Shown here: piece by piece, positions 43,696 through 51,896 of the stretch
Numbering within the stretch: position 1 is the first letter of the stretch
Layout: each line of letters begins with the position of its first letter
Source: Clostridia bacterium
GTDB lineage: Bacteria; Bacillota; Clostridia; TANB77; UBA1234
DNA length: 62,798 nt
Reading direction: 5' to 3'
NCBI GenBank assembly: GCA_017469465.1
Contig: JAFUGH010000047.1
Coordinates: 1-62,798, forward strand
The notes under the pieces: generated by a model
Databases searched by the model: none
Seen by the model: the letters and a program-made list of their open reading frames with translations, nothing else
What the model was told of the DNA's origin: nothing
Translations under genes and position numbers: made by a program

Positions 43696-46449
43696 ATGAA
43701 TCAAAATGAAAAATGGTTTGCAATGTCGGTGGATGAAGTTGAAAAAACTTTAGAGACTGACAGCTTTAATGGTCTTTCTTCAGAACAGGTTGAAGCAAAG
43801 AGTAGAGTGTTTGGCAAGAATGAGATTGTTTCTAAAAATAAAAAGTCAATTGCGCAAATGATAATTGGGCAATTTCAAGATTTTATGATAATTGTTTTGA
43901 TTATTGCTGCAATCATTTCTGGCATTGTTGGATATCAGCAAGGAGAAGGTTTTACAGATTCAATTATCATTTTAATCATTGTTATATTAAATGCGATAAT
44001 TGGTGTAGTGCAAGAGGTAAAGGCACAAAAATCATTAGATGCGTTAAAAAACTTAAGTGCTCCTCATTGTAAAGTAGTAAGAGATGGCAAAGTTCAAGAT
44101 CTAGAATCTAAATATTTAGTGCCAGGTGATGTTGTTATTTTGGAGACTGGTGACTTTATTCCAGCAGATTTAAGATTGATTGAAGCAATTAACTTAAAGA
44201 CGCAAGAATCTGCTTTAACAGGTGAATCGTTACCAGTAGAGAAAAATATAGAAAAAATTGATAATCAAGAAATTGGTATTGGTGATAGAGTAAATTGTGC
44301 ATTTTCATCCAGTCTTGTTACTTATGGTAGAGGCAAAGGTATCGTTGTTGAAACTGGAATGCAAACAGAAGTTGGAAAGATAGCATCAATGCTTGATAGT
44401 GTAGATGATAGTGAAACACCATTAAGTCGCCGTTTGGAAGCACTTGGTAAAACTTTAGGCATAGCAGCTTTAGTTATCTGTGTAGTTATATTTATAGTTG
44501 GTTCTTTTGTACACGGAAGAGAAATATTTGAAATGTTTATGACAGCAGTTAGTTTAGCTGTTGCAGCTATTCCAGAAGGTTTGCCTGCTATTTCAACCAT
44601 TGTACTTTCAATTGGCGTTCAAAGAATGGTAAAAAGAAATGCAATTATTCGTACACTTCCTTCTGTTGAAACATTAGGTAGTGCTACGGTAATTTGTTCT
44701 GATAAAACAGGTACGCTTACGCAAAATAAAATGACTGTTGAAAAGATATTTTATAATAATGAATTGTTTGAAACAAAAGAAAAACTTCATAATTTAGATG
44801 ATCATTTTAGATTATTAATAGACTCTATGGTACTTTGCAACGATACAAAACTTAGTATAGTGGAGAAAGGTGTAACACAAGAAAATGAAACTCAATACAA
44901 TTTGGCAGGGGATCCAACAGAAACTGCTTTAGTTGATTTAGGAATCAAAGTTGGAATGGTTAAGACAAATGTAGATGCTAATAATCCTAGGGTGGATGAA
45001 GTACCATTTGATTCTGAAAGAAAATTAATGAGTACTGTTAATCAAACTTCTAATGGTTTTGTTGTATATACTAAAGGTGGTGTAGACGAGTTACTTGCAA
45101 AGTGCTCGAAGATTTATTTAGATAATCAAGAGGTTACAATTACAAATGAGCATAAGAATTATATTAGAAAAGTAAATGAAGACATGGCTAAAAACGCGTT
45201 AAGGGTGTTAGCAATGGCTTATAAAAGATTACCAGATTCCATGTATTCTAAAGGAAATGTAGCGGCGAACAGCGTTGACCATAGTAATAAAGAAGAGTTA
45301 GAATCAGACCTAGTATACATTGGTATGGTAGGCATGATTGACCCTGCTAGACCAGAAGCAAAAGAGGCTGTTCATAAATGTAGAACTGCCGGCATTAAAC
45401 CAGTCATGATTACGGGGGATCACAAGATTACCGCAATGGCAATTGCAAAAAATATTGGAATTCTTGAAAATGAAATAGAAGCAATTACAGGTGCAGAACT
45501 GGAAAAGATGTCTCAAGAAGATTTAGAGAAAAATGTAAAGAATTATTCAGTTTATGCTAGGGTTTCACCAGAGCATAAAGTTAGAATTGTAAAAGCATGG
45601 CAATCGCATGGAGAAGTTGTTGCTATGACTGGTGATGGTGTTAATGATGCTCCTGCTTTGAAACAAGCAGATATTGGTGCCGCTATGGGAATTGTGGGTA
45701 CTGATGTTGCTAAAGAAGCAGCAGATGTGGTGTTAACAGATGATAACTTTGCAACAATCGTTTCAGCAGTTGAGGAAGGAAGAAGAATCTATGATAATAT
45801 TTTAAAAGCTGTTCAATATTTGCTTTCGTCCAATATAGGTGAAATTATTATCTTATTTGTTGCAACAATTCTTGGTTGGGTTGTGGAGCCTTTACTTCCA
45901 ATTCACATTCTATGGATTAATTTGGTAACAGATAGTTTACCAGCATTAGCATTAAGTGTCGATCCTGCAGAAGATAATATTATGGAGAGAAAAGCGAGAA
46001 AAGATAAAAATATTTTTTCTAAAGGAATGGTATGGAGAATCATTTATCAAGGAGTCATGGTTGGAATTTTGACACTTGTTGCATTCGGAGCTGGTTGTGG
46101 ATTTAATTTTGCATTATTGTCAGATCCGGCAGTGGCAATGACTTCACAAACAATGGCATTCGCAGTACTTGGTATGAGCGAGCTTGTGCATGCATATAAT
46201 ACACGCTCAAACAAGAAATCTATATTCAAAGTTGGCTTGGGAACAAATAAGACGTTAATATTAGCCACTGCAATATCTTTACTTTTGATGATATTTGTTT
46301 TACTTGTTCCAGGAGTTCAAGGAATATTTAAAATTGCAACACTTTCAACAAACAATTGGATGTGGATAATTGGCTTATCTTTTACTCCAATGATAATTGT
46401 TGAAGTCTTTAAACTTCTAAAAATAAATAGTTTTAAAGATGAAAATTAG
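43696..46449 (+). CDS. Calcium-type P-type ATPase (P2A/SERCA-like)
   Basis: The 917-residue membrane cation pump has the actuator TGES, phosphorylation site DKTGTLTQNKM (Asp336), and hinge GDGVNDAPALKQADIG. The TM4 motif IPEGLPA and TM6 NLVTDSLPALALSVDP are typical of Ca2+-transporting P2A pumps. Expulsion of Ca2+, or possibly Mn2+, is the likely role. GAGAGGAG precedes the ATG, and the gene has its own promoter. Residues about 521-530 (NVAANSVDHS) are encoded by a GTAG-family repeat (45259-45283) inserted in frame in a variable loop of the nucleotide-binding domain. Confidence 0.95.
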   Translation: MNQNEKWFAMSVDEVEKTLETDSFNGLSSEQVEAKSRVFGKNEIVSKNKKSIAQMIIGQFQDFMIIVLIIAAIISGIVGYQQGEGFTDSIIILIIVILNAIIGVVQEVKAQKSLDALKNLSAPHCKVVRDGKVQDLESKYLVPGDVVILETGDFIPADLRLIEAINLKTQESALTGESLPVEKNIEKIDNQEIGIGDRVNCAFSSSLVTYGRGKGIVVETGMQTEVGKIASMLDSVDDSETPLSRRLEALGKTLGIAALVICVVIFIVGSFVHGREIFEMFMTAVSLAVAAIPEGLPAISTIVLSIGVQRMVKRNAIIRTLPSVETLGSATVICSDKTGTLTQNKMTVEKIFYNNELFETKEKLHNLDDHFRLLIDSMVLCNDTKLSIVEKGVTQENETQYNLAGDPTETALVDLGIKVGMVKTNVDANNPRVDEVPFDSERKLMSTVNQTSNGFVVYTKGGVDELLAKCSKIYLDNQEVTITNEHKNYIRKVNEDMAKNALRVLAMAYKRLPDSMYSKGNVAANSVDHSNKEELESDLVYIGMVGMIDPARPEAKEAVHKCRTAGIKPVMITGDHKITAMAIAKNIGILENEIEAITGAELEKMSQEDLEKNVKNYSVYARVSPEHKVRIVKAWQSHGEVVAMTGDGVNDAPALKQADIGAAMGIVGTDVAKEAADVVLTDDNFATIVSAVEEGRRIYDNILKAVQYLLSSNIGEIIILFVATILGWVVEPLLPIHILWINLVTDSLPALALSVDPAEDNIMERKARKDKNIFSKGMVWRIIYQGVMVGILTLVAFGAGCGFNFALLSDPAVAMTSQTMAFAVLGMSELVHAYNTRSNKKSIFKVGLGTNKTLILATAISLLLMIFVLLVPGVQGIFKIATLSTNNWMWIIGLSFTPMIIVEVFKLLKINSFKDEN
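45259..45283. repeat. GTAG-family repeat inside the ATPase gene
   Basis: GTAGC is followed by GGCGAAC-agc-GTTGACC and ATAGTAA, matching the intergenic copies (for example 5982-6008) with two arm mismatches. It is translated in frame as VAANSVDH. Confidence 0.7.
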
Positions 46450-46498
46450 GTATATAATACAAATTTACAGCATAGAATACGAATTTACTCACTAAAGG

Positions 46499-46527
46499 TT
46501 GACATAAGGCAAAAATAATGATATAAT
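46499..46527 (+). promoter_or_regulatory. Sigma-A promoter of the 46581-47123 gene
   Basis: A perfect TTGACA (46499-46504), 17 bp and a perfect TATAAT (46522-46527). This is among the strongest-looking promoters in the window. Confidence 0.88.
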
Positions 46528-46580
46528 ACAAAAGGTTTTTATGCTATAGATATTCTTAACTTTAATAAGGAGGAATAAAA

Positions 46581-47123
46581 GTGTCTATCAGTGTGAGCGT
46601 TTTGGAGAATGTGCAGAAGGTAGTGGCTAATTCCATTAGTGATTCAAGACGTAGTGAGCAAATGAAGCGAGCTATGATTGATACGGAACCAATACATTTT
46701 AAAACCGTCGTAGAACTCCCAGTAGATCAGTTTTATCGGAATGTTTTTGAAAAGCTTGGCTTTTCTTTTACGAGCCAGCAAAAAGCAATTTTGCCTAAAG
46801 GCTGGAAAGTAAAGGTAGATGATTCTTCAGTGAAGCTTATTGACAACTTGGGTAGGATTCGTGGAAATTTTTATGCTTATGGAGTGAACGGAAACCAAAA
46901 GACTGTTGTAGAACTCAATAGAAGATATAGACCTATTTTTCAGTATTCGGAGGATGATACACAGGTAGCAGGATGCATTTTAGATAATGCCACTGGTGAG
47001 ATTATTCACGAAGTTTGGCGTGGTGAGAGAGATTGCTTTAATGCATTTGATGTTTCAGCATCTATGCATGAATATCTAAAAAAGTATTATCCAGATTGGG
47101 AAGACTTTTGTGCGTACTGGTAA
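46581..47123 (+). CDS. Hypothetical protein, 180 aa
   Basis: I do not recognise this family. The start is GTG with AAGGAGG upstream. The product is soluble, with a helical N-terminus (SVLENVQKVVANSISDSRRS) and a mixed region (LPKGWKVKVDDSSVKLIDNL, GRIRGNFYAYGVNGNQKT, LNRRYRPIFQYSEDDTQVAG). The C-terminus is rich in aromatic residues (YLKKYYPDWEDFCAYW). It has an almost ideal sigma-A promoter and a strong terminator, so it is probably a well-expressed single gene. Confidence 0.75.
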   Translation: MSISVSVLENVQKVVANSISDSRRSEQMKRAMIDTEPIHFKTVVELPVDQFYRNVFEKLGFSFTSQQKAILPKGWKVKVDDSSVKLIDNLGRIRGNFYAYGVNGNQKTVVELNRRYRPIFQYSEDDTQVAGCILDNATGEIIHEVWRGERDCFNAFDVSASMHEYLKKYYPDWEDFCAYW

Positions 47124-47157
47124 AAATATCTTTTCTCCAAGGAAAGAAGAGTAAAAG

Positions 47158-47207
47158 AAAAAGTGCATTGAAATTTATTTGATTGTAAATTTCAATGCAC
47201 TTTTTTG
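47158..47207. terminator. Strong bidirectional terminator
   Basis: AAAAAGTGCATTGAAATTTA pairs almost perfectly with TAAATTTCAATGCACTTTTT around a 7-nt loop. It ends the 46581-47123 transcript and could also stop leftward read-through from tRNA-Leu. Confidence 0.85.
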
Positions 47208-47274
47208 TTTGTATTTCAATTACAAATAACTTATGCACATCGAAGCGGAGCTGAGAGGAGAAGTCCTCGAACAA

Positions 47275-47310
47275 ACAAAAAAATAAAGCCAGTATGAAAA
47301 ACATACTGAC
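47275..47310 (-). terminator. Terminator of tRNA-Leu
   Basis: On the minus strand, GTCAGTATG and CATACTGGC form a stem around a T-rich loop, followed by TTTATTTTTTT. Confidence 0.75.
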
Positions 47311-47313
47311 TTT

Positions 47314-47397
47314 TGGTGCGGGTGAGAGGACTTGAACCCCCACGTCGAAGACACTAGATCCTAAGTCTAGCGCGTCTGCCAGTTCCGCCACACCCGC
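47314..47397 (-). tRNA. tRNA-Leu (anticodon TAG)
   Basis: The minus strand reads GCGGGTG...CACCCGCA, with an acceptor stem, a D arm, the anticodon arm CTAGA-CTTAGGA-TCTAG (anticodon TAG), a long class II variable arm and a T arm with GGTTCAAGTCC. CCA is encoded at 47314-47316. It is 84 nt long including CCA. Confidence 0.95.
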
Positions 47398-47416
47398 ATT
47401 CGCTTGAACAATTAGT

Positions 47417-47446
47417 ATATTAGCATATTTGCTATCATAATGTCAA
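47417..47446 (-). promoter_or_regulatory. Promoter of tRNA-Leu
   Basis: On the minus strand, TTGACA (47441-47446), 18 bp, TAATAT (47417-47422), 20 bases before the tRNA. Confidence 0.7.
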
Positions 47447-47631
47447 TAGAAAATACGAAAATATTAAAAATTTAATAGGAGAAAAACTAATTAAAATACT
47501 GTATGGCAGTGCAATATGATTATGTAAGATATGAGAAATAATAAATATTTTTATACTGCAATTTCAGTGATTGCTATGAAATAAAATTATATAAAAAACA
47601 TTTTCTCAGTATTTTTCAAAATTTTAGATAT

Positions 47632-47671
47632 AAAAAATACCATTATAATCAGCTTTCCCTTGATTATAATG
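47632..47671 (-). terminator. Terminator-like hairpin shared with the element's right end
   Basis: CATTATAATCA (47641-47651) pairs with TGATTATAATG (47661-47671), with a T run on the minus strand. Loop and stem closely match the hairpin at 59875-59919, inside the element. Confidence 0.65.
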
Positions 47672-47813
47672 AATAAAAAGTAAAGATTTTTAAACTCGAA
47701 AAAAGTTGTTAATGAGCAAATGAATGTTAAAAGCCCACGCTTACAAGGCTTAGCAAATGATATTTTTTTCAAAATAAGGAGGAGCAGTGATTTGGCGTAA
47801 CGACTTTTTTGCA

Positions 47814-47849
47814 TAAAAAAAGTCGCAAGCCAAATAAACTTGCGACGAC
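47814..47849 (-). terminator. Original terminator of tRNA-Pro, displaced by the insertion
   Basis: On the minus strand GTCGCAAG and CTTGCGAC form a perfect stem followed by a T run. It lies directly behind the 12-bp tRNA-Pro end fragment at 47850-47861, exactly where the terminator of the uninterrupted tRNA gene would be. Confidence 0.7.
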
Positions 47850-47861
47850 TGGTCGGGGTGA
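47850..47861. other. Attachment site of the integrated element (left)
   Basis: TGGTCGGGGTGA is identical to 59979-59990, the 3' end (including CCA) of tRNA-Pro. It marks the left junction of the element. Confidence 0.8.
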
Positions 47862-47922
47862 CAACCCCTAAATACGCATTACAATCACCTGTATTTAAGC
47901 CATTCTTGGCTCAGTTTTTGAA

Positions 47923-47989
47923 TTCGTGAAACAAATTCGTGAAAATTCACTTTTATTTTTACTGTGAAATCTTGAATTGGTTTCACGAT
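47923..47989. repeat. Integrase arm-type repeats, left end
   Basis: TTCGTGAAAC (47923-47932), TTCGTGAAAA (47936-47945) and the reverse GGTTTCACGAT (47979-47989). Four more lie at 59768-59832 inside the right end. Such paired sets near both attachment sites fit the N-terminal domain of tyrosine integrases. Confidence 0.65.
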
Positions 47990-48011
47990 ATTTTTTTAAT
48001 TCTAGTAGGTT

Positions 48012-49397
48012 TTAAGAGATTTCTTCTTTTAGAAGAAACACGTCGTTTTGTTCTAAATAGCTCTCTACATTTTTGTACTCTGATATTTCGAAGTGATCAT
48101 CTACATTTACATAGTATTTCATCGTAGTTGCAATATCTGTATGACCCATTATTTTTTGAAGTACAGCAGGAGCAATTTTAGCTTCTACACACCTCGTTGC
48201 AAATGTATGCCTTAACATATGTGAATGCACATCACTTGTAACTTCATCTTTTCCACTTTTACTTATATAATTTCTAACTCTAATACCGCATTTGATACAT
48301 ATTCTTTTAAGTGCAGAGTTGATGGAGCCTTCATCATAAAGAGTTCCATCATTTTTGCAAAAGAGTAGATTCTCTTTATTCTTATGGTAGTGATTTAAGC
48401 TACCAACAAGTGCCATTCGACTCATAGTATTTAGATTAATCGTACGCTTTCCAGAATATGTTTTTGCAGTAGTTCCGATAATATTATTTCCGTCAATATC
48501 TTTAGTCAATGTTCGTTTGATAGATAGTTTTCCATTTTCCATATCAACATCATCCGTTGATAATGTTAAACATTCTCCAATTCTCATACCAGTAGTTAGT
48601 TGCAACAAGAATAAATACTTGTGCTTGCACGTTGAGTCTGGAGTACTTGCCAAGTAGGTGTAAAGCTTCTTTTCTTCTTCAATCGTAAGAGCTGTAATTG
48701 GCTCTGCTACAGCTTCACTACTTGGCATTGCAATTTTGTTGTAACCTTCAAAGAAATTTATCGTTATTATTCTTTGGTAAAAAGCATAAGCAAATGCTTG
48801 TGAGATAATCTCATATTGCTTTTTAATCGTACTTTCAGAATACTTCCTAATAGATTCAAAATAGCTTAAAAGGTCAGCTCTTGAAACTTTGGTAATAGAT
48901 TTATTCACAAACTTTTCTTTCTGCATTCTTTTTAAAGCATCCATATTAGTTTTAAATGTGTTCTTACTAATTCTACCCATTTGAAGAGCTTCTTTCTTTA
49001 AGTGCTTTATAATGTCACTAATAGAGCAATTGGTAGCTTTATTTAGTACAATAGGACCTTCTGTTTTCTCAAGAGTATCCTTAAAAGCGTAGAGCTTTCT
49101 TAAAGCTTCTTCTTGTGTTTTACCTGTAAAGGTTTTAGTTTGACGTTTTCCGTTTAAGTCCTTTCCAAGAGATAAAACAGCTTTGATTACTTCAGAAGTA
49201 TAGTATAGGCTATTCTCATCAACATAAGAAAGGTCATTCTTGCATTTTGAACATTTTAATAACGATTTGATTTCTTTTTTACTATTACAATCATAAATTG
49301 TTTTGCATTTCTTACAAATTTTCTGAATTGGAAATTTTAAAGTGGATTTTAGCTTTCGATTGGTGTAGGTTCCGACTGTGATTTTCTCTAATTTCAT
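48012..49397 (-). CDS. Tyrosine recombinase (integrase)
   Basis: The 461-residue integrase catalyses integration and excision of the element. A zinc-ribbon-like N-terminus (CKKC at 28-31, CSKC at 49-52) precedes an arm-binding region (LGKDLNGKRQTKTFTGKTQE) and the SAM-like core-binding domain (about 122-215). The catalytic domain has Arg272 (TTGMRIGE), His393 and Arg396 (HMLRHTF), His419 (MGHTD) and the tyrosine in MKYYVNV (428-429). AGGAGG precedes the ATG. It reads towards the left end, 150 bases from the attachment site. Confidence 0.93.
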   Translation of the reverse strand: MKLEKITVGTYTNRKLKSTLKFPIQKICKKCKTIYDCNSKKEIKSLLKCSKCKNDLSYVDENSLYYTSEVIKAVLSLGKDLNGKRQTKTFTGKTQEEALRKLYAFKDTLEKTEGPIVLNKATNCSISDIIKHLKKEALQMGRISKNTFKTNMDALKRMQKEKFVNKSITKVSRADLLSYFESIRKYSESTIKKQYEIISQAFAYAFYQRIITINFFEGYNKIAMPSSEAVAEPITALTIEEEKKLYTYLASTPDSTCKHKYLFLLQLTTGMRIGECLTLSTDDVDMENGKLSIKRTLTKDIDGNNIIGTTAKTYSGKRTINLNTMSRMALVGSLNHYHKNKENLLFCKNDGTLYDEGSINSALKRICIKCGIRVRNYISKSGKDEVTSDVHSHMLRHTFATRCVEAKIAPAVLQKIMGHTDIATTMKYYVNVDDHFEISEYKNVESYLEQNDVFLLKEEIS

Positions 49398-49420
49398 AGA
49401 AACCTCCTAAAACTTATTTT

Positions 49421-49612
49421 TTAGAATACGTGTCTGTGATTTAAGTATTCTTCTAAAGCACTCTTTTTCACATAGAACGCTCTACCAATCTTAATGCTAG
49501 GAAAATCTGGCCTATGGAATAGCTCCAATATTTTCTGATTTCCACACTTAAACAATTTCCTACAATACTTTGTTGAACATAGTTCAATATCAACATTCAT
49601 TTCATCTTTCAT
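49421..49612 (-). CDS. Excisionase-like DNA-binding protein
   Basis: The 63-residue protein has a helix-turn-helix of the excisionase/MerR type: CGNQKILELFHRPDFPSIKI and GRAFYVKKSALEEYL. It probably directs the integrase towards excision. I chose the start MKDEMNVDIEL at 49612, which has GGAGG 8 bases upstream; the ATG at 49627 contains that site. It is 23 bases upstream of the integrase gene, in the same direction. Confidence 0.82.
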   Translation of the reverse strand: MKDEMNVDIELCSTKYCRKLFKCGNQKILELFHRPDFPSIKIGRAFYVKKSALEEYLNHRHVF

Positions 49613-50445
49613 TTTTAATTCCTCCATTTACTTTAATCTGAAGGACAATAAAAATTGAATTTACAATACGACTAGACTAAAGAATTCACCCCTTTCTTGT
49701 ATTATTTTGTAATCAATAATTTTTGCCCTCTACTATATAGCCATCGAAAATAGGTAAAAAGTCCGCCTGATTTCAAAAAAAGTTTAAAAGTTTTAACTTT
49801 TATTATGGCTTACACAATACTAGCCAGTGAGAATGAGGAAAAATCACGGTTGATTACAAAAAAATTGTAAAATTTTAATTTCACACATTGTCCCTCTATA
49901 ATAAGAGCTATTGAAAACCAGTAAAATTTGCGGTTTAAATTGAAAACTTTTCAACTTTTTAATTATTGTAAACTAATATTTTCAATACCCTCTAATTAAA
50001 TCACGATTCAAAACATACAAAAGTTGCCATCAAAATTGAAAAAAGTTTAAAAAGTTTTTTTATGTTAATTCGTGTGCTGAGGTTAAATTATATTGAACCC
50101 ATTGATACAGAGGCAATGTATGAAATTTAACTTGAAAATCTTAAAAATAAAAAATTTTTAGATATTTCAAATCGATTGTTCACATAATACTCTTAGATTT
50201 TTTAGAAGTCAAGAAAAAGTTTTATGAAATTCTATAGAGTTTTTTTATCTTGAAAACTGTTTGTCTTTTAACTAAAAAATGATGAAAAGTTAGTTAGAAA
50301 GGAAATAATATTTTTTGTTTTAACAAAATGTGAAACAAAAATGGTGAAAATCGTCAAAAATGTTTCACATTTATATGGATTCGTTTGAAAAAATCCATAT
50401 TTTTATGAATATTCGTTTGAAAAAGTCGATAAAATAATGATTAAA

Positions 50446-50526
50446 TGCACAACAAAAACTCGTACAAATGCACAACAAAATTATGTATAGTTGCACAACA
50501 AAAATATGATTTTTTGCACAATAGGT
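50446..50526. repeat. Four TGCACAAC repeats at exact 23-bp spacing
   Basis: TGCACAACAAAA begins at 50446, 50469 and 50492, and a shorter TGCACAAT at 50515. The phase is exactly 23 bp. The last copy ends just before the -35 of the cargo promoter. They may be operators for a regulator or replication iterons. Confidence 0.85.
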
Positions 50527-50527
50527 A

Positions 50528-50556
50528 TTGAAAAATACTTCAAAATAGGTTATTAT
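50528..50556 (+). promoter_or_regulatory. Promoter of the cargo operon
   Basis: TTGAAA (50528-50533), 17 bp, TATTAT (50551-50556), 32 bases before the first start codon. Confidence 0.65.
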
Positions 50557-50587
50557 ATAGTTAAATACGTGATATGAGGTGATTCCT

Positions 50588-51865
50588 ATGAAATTGACCA
50601 AAAAAGGATATAAAGAAAGGCTTATAGACAAGCTCATAGCAGAAAATTTACAGATATTTGGGGCAATTAGCCTAGAAGGACCTAAATGGTGTGGAAAGAC
50701 GTGGACTGCTTTAAATAACTCTAATTCTGTAGTTTATTTGAATAATACCGCTGACAATTTTAAAGATAAACGTCTCGCTGAAATGGATGTTAATCTTATA
50801 TTGGACAAAGAGGCTCCGGAAACAATAGATGAATGGCAAGAAGTTCCTCAAATATGGGATGCTGTTCGTTATAAATGTGATGAAGACAAAGAAAAAGGTA
50901 AATATATACTAACTGGTTCGGCAACACCTGTTACAAGTAAAGTACATCATTCTGGAGCAGGTAGAATATGCAAAATGAACATGTATACGATGTCTTTATA
51001 TGAGTCGGGTGATTCTACAGGAGATGTTTCTTTAAAAGAACTTTTTGAGAATAAGAATATTGAAAGCAAAGTTGTAGAAAAAATAGGACTTGAAAGAATT
51101 GCAGAGCTTGTTGTAAGAGGTGGATGGCCAGAAGTAATAGATATGCCTGTTAAATCTGCCATGAGAATTGCCAAAAGTTATATAGAAGCAGTTCTTGATA
51201 AAGATATTGATGAAGTGGATGGAGTAAAAAGAGATAAAGAGAAAATGAGTATGCTACTTAGATCACTTGCTAGAAATGAATCTACCATTGTAACAAACAG
51301 TACTTTAATTAGTGATATTGAAGAAGACGATAATCAAAACAGTATAAGCAGAAATACAGTTACAGATTATTTAAATGCGCTTGATAAACTTCATTTAATA
51401 GAAAATCAGAACTCATTTATGTATAAAATCCGTTCGAGAGATAATGTTAGTAAAAATCCAAAAAGACACTTTACGGATCCTTCACTAGGTTGTGCTGTGC
51501 TAAATATTACACCAGAGAAGTTAATGAATGATTTAGAAACATTTGGATTCTACTTTGAAGCTTTGGTTGAAAGAGATTTAAGAATTTATTCTGAATATAT
51601 CGGAGCTAAATTATATCATTATAGAGACAATAGGTCTGGAATGGAAGTTGATGCAATTATAGAACTTGCTGATGGTGAATATGGTGCAATAGAAATAAAA
51701 CTTGGTGGTAATCAAGAAGAAGATGCTGCAACAAATTTGAAAAAGTTTTATGAAAGTGCAGAGATAAAACCTAAGTTTATGTGCGTTATTTGTGGGCTAC
51801 ATGATGTAATAACTCGTAGACCAGATGGAGTCTATGTGGTGCCAATAACAGCGTTGAAGCCATAA
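50588..51865 (+). CDS. DUF4143-type AAA ATPase
   Basis: The 425-residue protein has Walker A GPKWCGKT (31-38), Walker B around TIDEWQEVPQIWD (82-94), and LTGSATPVTS followed by GRICKMNMYTMSLYES. The C-terminal DUF4143 region includes YFEALVERDLRIYSEYIGAK and a nuclease-like VDAIIEL...GAIEIKLGG stretch. Such ATPases are common near mobile and defence genes, but their role is unclear. ATG 50588 has GAGGTGA upstream. It is the first gene of the cargo operon, 31 bases before the reverse transcriptase gene with no terminator between. Confidence 0.85.
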   Translation: MKLTKKGYKERLIDKLIAENLQIFGAISLEGPKWCGKTWTALNNSNSVVYLNNTADNFKDKRLAEMDVNLILDKEAPETIDEWQEVPQIWDAVRYKCDEDKEKGKYILTGSATPVTSKVHHSGAGRICKMNMYTMSLYESGDSTGDVSLKELFENKNIESKVVEKIGLERIAELVVRGGWPEVIDMPVKSAMRIAKSYIEAVLDKDIDEVDGVKRDKEKMSMLLRSLARNESTIVTNSTLISDIEEDDNQNSISRNTVTDYLNALDKLHLIENQNSFMYKIRSRDNVSKNPKRHFTDPSLGCAVLNITPEKLMNDLETFGFYFEALVERDLRIYSEYIGAKLYHYRDNRSGMEVDAIIELADGEYGAIEIKLGGNQEEDAATNLKKFYESAEIKPKFMCVICGLHDVITRRPDGVYVVPITALKP

Positions 51866-51896
51866 TTAAAATATAAATTAATAGAAAGTAGGAATT

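Larger units (their letters stand above)
47398..48011. other. Non-coding left boundary of the integrated element
   Basis: From left to right: the tRNA-Leu promoter, a terminator hairpin (47632-47671) resembling one at the far end of the element, AT-rich DNA without a credible gene, the displaced tRNA-Pro terminator (47814-47849), attachment repeat 47850-47861, and integrase arm-type repeats (47923-47989). Confidence 0.7.
49613..50587. other. Repeat-rich control region between the excisionase and the cargo operon
   Basis: No gene is visible in 975 bases. It holds three degenerate repeats of about 70 bp starting with CCCTCTA (49726, 49892, 49988), two ATTCGTTTGAAAAA copies (about 50379 and 50411), four TGCACAAC repeats spaced 23 bp (50446-50526) and a promoter (50528-50556). 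Confidence 0.7.

Noticed and set aside
47062..47391. Leftward ORF beginning MAELADALDLGSS over tRNA-Leu
   Set aside because: It is a translation of the tRNA-Leu gene, a common annotation artefact.
50446..50526. CRISPR array
   Set aside because: The repeats are only 12 bases with 11-base gaps, there are four of them, and no cas gene is present.
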